Positions 1-5,025 of a stretch of DNA of 8,954 bases are shown one piece after another. Origin of the DNA: Limnohabitans sp. Rim8 (GTDB lineage Bacteria; Pseudomonadota; Gammaproteobacteria; Burkholderiales; Burkholderiaceae_C); the NCBI GenBank assembly GCA_945877725.1, contig CAMDXR010000113.1:1-8954 (forward strand), written 5' to 3'. Position 1 is the first letter of the stretch. Each line of letters begins with the position of its first letter. The position numbers were made by a program, and so were the translations under genes. The notes beneath the pieces are model-generated. The model saw only the letters and a program-made list of their open reading frames with translations, did not search any database and was not told the DNA's origin.

Positions 1-524
1 AGTTTTTGAAAATTTGTACGAATTAAATAAGATGTAAATGCTGAACCAATCATATCTAATAAAAGCATATCATCAGAATTAAAATTTTCATGTTTATTGT
101 CTCGCCAGATACGCAAATCTCCAATATTGTTTTTGTTATCCCATGCGTAAAAATTTATGCCCCAATATAGGCCGTCGCAAGATAGAAAATCGTTAAAAAA
201 TTCCGTTCTTTTAAGATCGTCATGGTTAATGACATCAGTCACCAAGGTGGATTTTTTGAATCTTTGTAATTTACTTGTAATAGGATCATTGAATTGATAG
301 TGATTTATATAGTTTTGAATATTTTTTTCGGACATGTTTAGTCTTGCTGCTGAATCGAACAAGTCAGTTTCATTATTCCAAATAAAGCTTGCGAAATTTT
401 GTGCATTTAAAATGGATAGAATTAAATTTCCAATGTCTGTTCGAATATCCTTTCCAAAATGATCGCTTGATAATATTTCAAATAATTTGGAAAGATCTTT
501 TATTTTATTTTTTGAAAAATACAT
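1..524 (-). CDS. Putative LuxR-family regulator, N-terminal part (truncated by window edge)
   Basis: An ATG at 524-522 opens a minus-strand frame with no stop for 174 codons to the window edge, so the C-terminus is missing. An AAGGGA Shine-Dalgarno-like stretch lies about 9 nt upstream of the ATG. The protein has a mixed helical N-terminus (residues 1-75), then a segment containing NDPITSKLQ (79-87), LKRTEFFNDFL (104-114), WGINFYAWD (121-129) and NIGDLRIWR (133-141). I recognise this pattern from the GAF-like N-terminal sensor domain of a group of betaproteobacterial LuxR-type (C-terminal helix-turn-helix) regulators. The DNA-binding half would lie left of position 1, so the assignment rests on the N-domain only. 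It lacks the recognisable acyl-homoserine-lactone pocket pattern, so a quorum-sensing role is not supported. Base composition is very AT-rich (about a quarter to 30% GC in the lines sampled), unlike every gene to its right, suggesting horizontal acquisition. It lies 73 bp downstream of the amidase gene on the same strand. Confidence 0.72.
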   Translation of the reverse strand, partial: MYFSKNKIKDLSKLFEILSSDHFGKDIRTDIGNLILSILNAQNFASFIWNNETDLFDSAARLNMSEKNIQNYINHYQFNDPITSKLQRFKKSTLVTDVINHDDLKRTEFFNDFLSCDGLYWGINFYAWDNKNNIGDLRIWRDNKHENFNSDDMLLLDMIGSAFTSYLIRTNFQK

Positions 525-547
525 ATAAAATTTCCCTTTTTACTTTT

Positions 548-576
548 ATTTTAAATATTATTATGCGTTTAATCAA
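548..576 (-). promoter_or_regulatory. Candidate sigma-70 promoter of the LuxR-like gene
   Basis: On the minus strand TTGATT (576-571) is followed, after exactly 17 nt, by TAAAAT (553-548). These match the -35 and -10 consensus at 4/6 and 5/6. The site sits about 24 nt upstream of the start codon at 524, inside the 73-bp gap after the amidase stop, so the regulator could be transcribed independently of the amidase. The region is AT-rich, so chance matches are likely. Confidence 0.4.
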
Positions 577-597
577 TTTTTAAAAGTCGCTTTGTGA

Positions 598-2184
598 TTA
601 AAGTTTAGGTGAAATTAAAGACCCCAGCACCTTTTCCATTGCCATGCCTATACTAAGGATCTGAACATCACTTCCAAGTACACCATCTATCTCTACGCCC
701 ACTGGTAAACCGCTGTCGGTCAAGCCAGCAGGGATGGATAAACCAGGAATTCCTGCATTGCTACCAGGATCTGTATTTCGGATAATTGTTCCAAATTGAT
801 CTAAACTGACGCCATTAATAATGACCTTGTCGGAGCCTTTCGTAACGTTGATATCAGATGCAGTTATCGGAGTTGTTGGGAAGAATAATGCCTGCAAATT
901 ATTTTTTGAGAAATAATTTTTATAAATATTTTGGAGTTGTGGACGAAAATTAGTCAGTGCGTCATTGTAGCTATTCCCAAAAACATCACCTAAAATTGCG
1001 GAAAATGCACCTTTCACATCGGGACTGCTGATGCCTGCATTAATATCGGCCAGGCTGATATTGGGATAACCGGTTTCCATTAAATATGCTGGAATATCCG
1101 AAATCGGCTCGTGCAGGGCAATTTGAAATGAGATTTTGTCATTAAGTGGCAGAAGGTCGCTGGTATCAATATTTACAAATATAACTCCAGCATCCTCTAA
1201 CTTTCGTTTCACCAACATTACGACCTTTTCCACATCGGGTTCTAAATTGGACCAAAGTGAAGAGGGGATACCAAATCGAAGCCCTTTCAAATTAGAGGGG
1301 GCGGGTATTGCGGAACCTGTGATGACGCTGTCAATCAGTGCAATGTCCGCCACTGTCCTTGCCATGGGGCCAATCGTATCGCGTGTGTGGCTAATTGGCA
1401 CGACCGCATTGACATCGTTATAACGGCGCCCTTTATTGAGTCCATCTCCAACAGAGGGTCTAAAACCTGCAATACCGCACATAGCAGCAGGTACTCGTGA
1501 AGATCCCCCTGTATCTGTTCCTAGTCCGGCTGGTGCGAATCGAGCCGCAATGGAAACGGCCGTGCCTCCAGACGATCCACCTGGAATTTTCGCGGTGTTG
1601 TAGGGATTTTTACAGGGCTTTTTAGCAGTTCCATCCGCATTGATTCCCAAATAAAAATTGGTTGAAGTGACGCCGAACGCCAATTCATGCAAATTGGTTT
1701 TACCCAAAATAATGGCTCCTGCATCCAGCAATTTTTGAACCGAAGGGGCGTTCTTTGTGGGGACTATATTTTCAAGTGCTTTGGTTCCCCCGGTGGTTTT
1801 AATACCGCGCGTATTGATGTTGTCTTTGATCACAATGGGTAAACCGGCCAATGAGCCAAGCGGCTTGCCAGCAGCGCGGTCTGAATCCACTTGTTTGGCT
1901 GCTGCGATAGCTTTGGTTTTGTCCCAAGTGATCATTGCGTTCAGTGTTTCCAATGACTCTCCGCGAGCAATCAAATTGGTAACGTAAGCCTCAGCGGTCA
2001 TGGACTTGGCATTTAAGGCCGATAAAGCTTGTGTCGCTGTCAGTTCGAATTGTTCTGCAGCGCTTAACGTCGCCGCGCCCACTGCAGTGCCACCACAGGC
2101 CGTTGCTGTTGTGCCCAGTAAAGTGCAAGCAGATATAACGCCAGTTGTTTTCAAAAAATCCCGGCGCGTAGAGGGTGCGTTCAT
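598..2184 (-). CDS. Amidase-signature family hydrolase with Tat signal peptide
   Basis: A complete 528-residue amidase-signature (AS) enzyme, which hydrolyses a carboxamide to acid and amine or ammonia. The Ser-cisSer-Lys triad is intact: Lys120 in PIVIKDN, cis-Ser204 in GGSSGG (202-207) and nucleophile Ser228 in GTDTGGSSR (222-230), with the 24-residue serine spacing seen in FAAH and malonamidase E2. The C-terminal NAGIPGLSIPAG block is also typical. Residues 1-30 look like a twin-arginine signal: TRRDFLK (6-12) fits the Tat consensus exactly and precedes a hydrophobic stretch ending at Cys30. That cysteine is not a good lipobox because Ala, not Leu, is at -3. The enzyme is therefore probably folded in the cytoplasm and exported. 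Substrate cannot be read from sequence; relatives are often annotated indoleacetamide or mandelamide hydrolase. The start ATG has only a weak ribosome-binding site, but the Tat motif directly after it supports it. GC is intermediate (mid-40s by eye) between the AT-rich regulator downstream and the core genes. Confidence 0.93.
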   Translation of the reverse strand: MNAPSTRRDFLKTTGVISACTLLGTTATACGGTAVGAATLSAAEQFELTATQALSALNAKSMTAEAYVTNLIARGESLETLNAMITWDKTKAIAAAKQVDSDRAAGKPLGSLAGLPIVIKDNINTRGIKTTGGTKALENIVPTKNAPSVQKLLDAGAIILGKTNLHELAFGVTSTNFYLGINADGTAKKPCKNPYNTAKIPGGSSGGTAVSIAARFAPAGLGTDTGGSSRVPAAMCGIAGFRPSVGDGLNKGRRYNDVNAVVPISHTRDTIGPMARTVADIALIDSVITGSAIPAPSNLKGLRFGIPSSLWSNLEPDVEKVVMLVKRKLEDAGVIFVNIDTSDLLPLNDKISFQIALHEPISDIPAYLMETGYPNISLADINAGISSPDVKGAFSAILGDVFGNSYNDALTNFRPQLQNIYKNYFSKNNLQALFFPTTPITASDINVTKGSDKVIINGVSLDQFGTIIRNTDPGSNAGIPGLSIPAGLTDSGLPVGVEIDGVLGSDVQILSIGMAMEKVLGSLISPKL

Positions 2185-2310
2185 AAGATGGGTCCGATGT
2201 TCAATTAGGGGTACTTTTTTGTGCGAAATTGCACTGGGATTGATCTTCTGTGTTTCGGGGGACTTGCACCATCCTCATAATGTTGGAGGGTGATAACCCT
2301 TGTATGTGAC

Positions 2311-2322
2311 TTGAAAATTCAA
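2311..2322. promoter_or_regulatory. Palindrome TTGAA-aa-TTCAA, candidate MarR-type operator
   Basis: A perfect 12-bp inverted repeat lying about 127 bp upstream of the amidase start codon, in the intergenic region shared with the divergent marR gene. MarR-family dimers commonly bind near-palindromes with TTG...CAA ends, and their operators usually lie next to their own gene. A similar element is found at 3492-3502 before the ABM gene. Binding is inferred, and short AT-rich palindromes arise by chance. Confidence 0.35.
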
Positions 2323-2359
2323 ATGCTTGGCGAGCTAACGCTCGGTTTTGGTCTCGGGG

Positions 2360-2397
2360 TGACGTCAAGCACTCAAAGTGCAAAAGGCACTTTAAAG
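2360..2397. promoter_or_regulatory. Cluster of overlapping inverted repeats, candidate operator
   Basis: Within 38 bp there are TGACGTCA (2360-2367), GCACT-caa-AGTGC (2369-2381), AAAGTGC-aaaag-GCACTTT (2375-2393, 7-bp arms) and CTTTAAAG (2390-2397). The middle AGTGC can pair with either flanking GCACT, so the DNA contains alternately orientated copies of one half-site, with the two GCACT copies 18 bp apart. This is more like a multi-site operator than a terminator, because no T-run follows on either strand. No particular regulator can be assigned. Confidence 0.4.
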
Positions 2398-2676
2398 CGT
2401 GAAATCTGTTTGATTCATTGCGACTCGGAAAGGCGTAATTTGCTAGGCTGAAAAAATAGCTTTTATGACCATTGCCAACTTACCTTTGGAGAGTGGCTTT
2501 CTAAGCCCAGCCAAGAAGTTGTCTAATAGGAATCTTTATTAAAGGCATAGGTGCTTGCGTAAGGTAAATTCGATCAAAACATCAAGCGGTATTTTTCCAA
2601 TCAATTTTTGTCACCCGATATCGACCTTATCCTTGCTGCCCGATCCAATGAATCTGCACGATTTGAAGAATTTGAA

Positions 2677-3129
2677 ATGAATGGACATTCCCGCATCAAA
2701 AGCATCGATCTGACCGCCACCCCCGGACATTTGATTCGGCGTGCCCACCAAATCGCCGTGGCTATTTTTGCCGAGCACTTAGCAGAGGCCGACATTACGC
2801 CTGTGCAATTTGCCTTGCTTAATGCCTTGCTCGACAGTCCCGGCATTGACCAGGTGAGTTTGGCCAAAAGGGTGGCATTTGATCCCGCCACATCGGGTTC
2901 GGTGATCGGGCGTCTGGAGGCCAAGGGCTGGATCGTCCGGCAAGCCGACCCTGCCGACAAAAGACGCAAACTTTTGGTGGTCACATCCCAAGGCGCGCAG
3001 GCCATGGTCGAGATTCAGGCCAAGGTGGCCATTGTCCAGGCAAAAATTTTGTCGCCCTTATCAGTCGAGGAGCAGCAGCAGTTCGTGCCTATGTTGCAGC
3101 GTTTGGTGCAAGGCCACGAAAACCCCTGA
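2677..3129 (+). CDS. MarR-family winged-helix transcriptional regulator
   Basis: A 150-residue one-domain regulator of the MarR family, which acts as a cytoplasmic DNA-binding dimer and usually represses nearby genes until an aromatic or other small ligand binds. An N-terminal helix (about 17-37) leads to ITPVQFALLNAL. The helix-turn-helix is at about 56-85 (GIDQVSLAKRVAFDPATSGSV), followed by the wing with the diagnostic DPADKRRKLL (91-100) and TSQG, then the C-terminal dimerisation helices. I chose the ATG at 2677: it gives the usual family length and has GAAG 8 nt upstream. The frame remains open upstream to a TTG at 2608, which would add 23 residues but has no ribosome-binding site. It is divergent from the amidase and convergent with the ABM gene, so either or both may be targets. 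Confidence 0.9.
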   Translation: MNGHSRIKSIDLTATPGHLIRRAHQIAVAIFAEHLAEADITPVQFALLNALLDSPGIDQVSLAKRVAFDPATSGSVIGRLEAKGWIVRQADPADKRRKLLVVTSQGAQAMVEIQAKVAIVQAKILSPLSVEEQQQFVPMLQRLVQGHENP

Positions 3130-3176
3130 TCTGGCGGCTCGCGCCTTCAGGGGCTTGGCCAAACTTCAGGCTGAAG
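3130..3176. terminator. Possible hairpin between convergent marR and ABM genes
   Basis: Only 36 bp separate the two convergent stop codons. The perfect palindrome CTTCAG-g-CTGAAG (3164-3176) overlaps the last codons of the ABM gene, and another CTTCAG lies at 3154-3159. In RNA it could fold as a 5-bp stem with a 3-nt loop. There is no T-run on either strand, so intrinsic termination is weakly supported. Confidence 0.2.
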
Positions 3177-3468
3177 CGTATGTCAGCTCGAAATGCTCGA
3201 CCTGCGGAGGGCCTGCAAAGAAGGGGCCAACGATGGCACGCCATTCGGTAAACAAGGGCGACTCGCGAAAACCGACGGTGTGGTCTTCCAGTGTTTCCCA
3301 GAAGATTTGCAACACGTAACGCTCGGGGTTTTCAATGCCATGGTTGACTTTGGCCCCTCTGAAGCCTTTGGCTTTGGCAATCACTGAGCTCAGGCCCAGT
3401 GCAATGGCTTTTTCGAAGGCGGCGTGTTTGCCGGGCTGAATGCGGATGTCGGCGAGTTCTAGGATCAT
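3166..3468 (-). CDS. Antibiotic biosynthesis monooxygenase (ABM) domain protein
   Basis: A complete 100-residue protein made of one ABM-type ferredoxin-like domain, the small dimeric fold that includes ActVA-Orf6, YgiN and heme-degrading monooxygenases. The first strand ILELADIRIQPGK is followed by a helix (HAAFEKAIALGLSSVIAKAKG), then VNHGIENPERYVLQIFWETLEDHTVGF, RESPLFTEWRAIVGPFF, and the final strand with PPQVEHFELTY. Length and order fit the family. The members act on quinones, aromatic substrates or heme, and many are of unknown function; I cannot assign a substrate. The ribosome-binding site before the ATG is poor. It converges with marR, and a TTGAG-c-CTCAA palindrome lies 24 bp upstream of its start, so control by that MarR protein is plausible but inferred. 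Confidence 0.85.
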   Translation of the reverse strand: MILELADIRIQPGKHAAFEKAIALGLSSVIAKAKGFRGAKVNHGIENPERYVLQIFWETLEDHTVGFRESPLFTEWRAIVGPFFAGPPQVEHFELTYASA

Positions 3469-3491
3469 GGCTGGGTGGGGTGCAAAGTAAA

Positions 3492-3502
3492 TTGAGCCTC
3501 AA
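3492..3502. promoter_or_regulatory. Palindrome TTGAG-c-CTCAA upstream of the ABM gene
   Basis: A perfect 11-bp inverted repeat located 24-34 bp before the minus-strand start at 3468, where a repressor could block transcription. Its half-site differs by one base from that of the TTGAA-aa-TTCAA palindrome at 2311-2322, although the centres differ in length. The two could be sites for the same MarR-family dimer. Confidence 0.33.
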
Positions 3503-3610
3503 CCATAACGCATCTTGAAGCTTTGACGATCAAGCGGTTTTCAGGCAACAACTTGTCAACATCAAATCGTATTGCTCATGCAAGTCAGTCTGGAGGCTTA
3601 GCCAACTTAC

Positions 3611-3682
3611 GCTTGATGGCCCACTTGATGGCTTACTTGATGGGCAACTTAATGGTCCACTCATTAGCCCATTTAATGGACC
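3611..3682. repeat. Degenerate 12-bp tandem repeat, six copies
   Basis: Six consecutive 12-bp units follow each other without gaps: 3611-3622, 3623-3634, 3635-3646, 3647-3658, 3659-3670 and 3671-3682. The core is aCTTGATGGncc. The first three units share CTTGATGG exactly; units 4 to 6 diverge (CTTAATGG, CTCATTAG, TTTAATGG). The last unit carries the stop codon and final codons of the minus-strand MATE gene, and the rest lies just downstream of it. Because 12 is a multiple of three, every frame through the array encodes a four-residue repeat, but I see no real gene using it. Decay toward the gene end suggests an old slippage or duplication product. Confidence 0.85.
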
Positions 3683-5022
3683 CATTGAGGCTTCGTGGCC
3701 CGCCAGACCATGGCCGCAAACAGCAGCGACACAATCGCCAAGGCGGCTGTGCTGGTGATCCAGAACGTATCGACGCTGGCGCGCAGGGGCCAACCCGCCC
3801 AGTCGATGCCTTGGTAGGCCAAGCAATAGCCGCCGTACAAACCCACACCCCAGAGCAATGCGGCATAAATCACCAAGGGCATGACCGTGATGCGGTAGCA
3901 GCGTAACAAGTACGCGCAGACCGCTTGCACCGCGTCGGTTAGATGGTAGAGCGCGACCCAACCCAGCCAAATTGTGGCGGCTTGCACCACAAGGGGGTCG
4001 CTGCTGAAGGCCCGTGCCAGAGCCTCGCGTCCAAAGAACAGCATCGCTGCCCCCAGCAAAGCCGCAGCGATGGCCAAGCCGATGCCCAGCCAAGCGGCGC
4101 GCCGGGCTTTGAGAACTTGACCCGCACCCAGCCAGTACCCTGTGCGGGCACTGCTGGCAATGCCTAAAGACAGCGGCACCATATAAAGAACGGCAGCCAG
4201 GCTGGCGGCAATTTGATGGCTGGCCAGGGCCACGGCCCCCAAGCGTGCAATGAACAAGGCCATCAGGGTGAAAGAAGTGACCTCCACCATGATGGACAGG
4301 CCGGCAGGGATGCCCAGAGATAAAAAGCGCCGTATCACGGGCCAATCTGGTTTTTCAAGGCGCTGCCACAAACGGTAATCTTGGTAAATGTCTTGGGTGC
4401 GCAGCAACCAAAGGCCGGCAAGCAGCATGAGGGTGTTGACGATCAGGGTGGCCCAGGCGCAGCCCACCACGCCCATACCTTCAAAGCCAGCCGCCCCGAA
4501 GGTCAAAAAATAGGACAGCGGCACTTTGACCAACAAAGCGCTGGCCTGTAGCCAGGTCACCAATCGGGGGTATCCCAAACTTTGGTTCAGCGTGCTGTAC
4601 ATGCGAAACAGCAGAGAGGGCACCAAAGCCAGCGCCAAAATGCGCAAATAAGCCCGCACATCGGGCCACAGGTCGGGCGGGACCTCTGTGGCTGAAAGCC
4701 ATAAGTCCGGAAACCACAAGCCGCTCATGCCCAAAGCCGATGTACCCGCCGCAATGTAGAGGGCTTGCCTGACAGATTTTCCGACCTCGGCTTGGCGACC
4801 GGCCCCGTGCAGTTCGGCCCAAATGGGCAGCAGGGCCTGAATCAGGCCATTGAGTGCCACATAAATGCTGATGTAAATCGATGATGCCAAGGCCAGAACG
4901 GCCAGCGCCTGTGGGCTGTAGTGACCCGCAATCAGCGTGTCAGCAATGCCAAAGGACATCACGGCCAATTGCCCCACCAAAACGGTTGCCGCATGGCGGG
5001 CAATGATGCGCAGCTCGGACAT
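3673..5022 (-). CDS. MATE-family (MOP superfamily) membrane exporter
   Basis: A 449-residue polytopic inner-membrane protein of the MATE/NorM type, the usual length for the family, predicted with about 12 transmembrane helices in two homologous halves. The first MatE repeat starts near residue 12 (AATVLVGQLAVMSFGIADTLIAGHYSPQAL, with the family-typical D28 and G33) and the second near residue 235 (LGIPAGLSIMVEVTSFTLMALFIARLGAVALASHQIA). Family members exchange Na+ or H+ for cationic drugs or metabolites, and the wider MOP superfamily includes lipid-linked glycan flippases such as Wzx and MurJ. The substrate here is unknown. The start ATG is only 3 nt after the stop of the upstream glycosyltransferase gene (TGA-TCC-ATG on the coding strand), so the pair is almost certainly cotranscribed and translationally coupled. 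The C-terminal codons lie in the sixth unit of a 12-bp tandem repeat. Confidence 0.93.
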   Translation of the reverse strand: MSELRIIARHAATVLVGQLAVMSFGIADTLIAGHYSPQALAVLALASSIYISIYVALNGLIQALLPIWAELHGAGRQAEVGKSVRQALYIAAGTSALGMSGLWFPDLWLSATEVPPDLWPDVRAYLRILALALVPSLLFRMYSTLNQSLGYPRLVTWLQASALLVKVPLSYFLTFGAAGFEGMGVVGCAWATLIVNTLMLLAGLWLLRTQDIYQDYRLWQRLEKPDWPVIRRFLSLGIPAGLSIMVEVTSFTLMALFIARLGAVALASHQIAASLAAVLYMVPLSLGIASSARTGYWLGAGQVLKARRAAWLGIGLAIAAALLGAAMLFFGREALARAFSSDPLVVQAATIWLGWVALYHLTDAVQAVCAYLLRCYRITVMPLVIYAALLWGVGLYGGYCLAYQGIDWAGWPLRASVDTFWITSTAALAIVSLLFAAMVWRATKPQWVH

Positions 5023-5025
5023 GGA

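Larger units (their letters stand above)
2185..2676. other. Long divergent intergenic region, no gene recognised
   Basis: About 490 bp separate the start codons of the minus-strand amidase and the plus-strand MarR gene. I find no convincing protein, tRNA or ncRNA here, only short frames without family resemblance or good ribosome-binding sites. It is rich in inverted repeats: TTGAA-aa-TTCAA at 2311-2322, CGAGC-taac-GCTCG at 2331-2344, TGACGTCA at 2360-2367, and overlapping GCACT/AGTGC arms at 2369-2393. No promoter with good -35/-10 spacing was found for either gene. The length and palindromes suggest a regulatory region for one or both flanking genes. Confidence 0.6.

Noticed and set aside
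389..583. A 64-codon plus-strand frame rich in Phe, Ile and Leu
   Set aside because: It is antisense to the AT-rich LuxR-like gene; its composition reflects reversed AT-rich codons.
2331..2350. CGAGC-taac-GCTCG followed by GTTTTGG, considered as a terminator or an integron attC end
   Set aside because: The stem is only 5 bp, the T-run is short, no gene ends before it on the plus strand, and no matching second attC core is present.
2201..2383. A 60-codon minus-strand frame just upstream of the amidase
   Set aside because: No good ribosome-binding site, no family resemblance, and it runs through the palindromic regulatory region.
2465..2542. A 25-codon plus-strand frame starting at an ATG, considered as a leader peptide for marR
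   Set aside because: No Shine-Dalgarno sequence before it, no hairpin after it and no run of regulatory codons.
2608..2676. Upstream TTG start that would extend the MarR protein by 23 residues
   Set aside because: No ribosome-binding site precedes it and the extension exceeds usual MarR length; the ATG at 2677 is better.
2601..3005. A 134-codon frame antisense to marR
   Set aside because: It covers the well-supported MarR coding sequence on the opposite strand and resembles no protein family.
3530..4345. A 271-codon minus-strand frame overlapping the MATE gene and running on through the 12-bp repeats
   Set aside because: It is an out-of-frame shadow of the MATE gene with Pro/Gly/Arg/Cys-rich composition and no family resemblance; its repeat-encoded end is a consequence of the 12-bp period.
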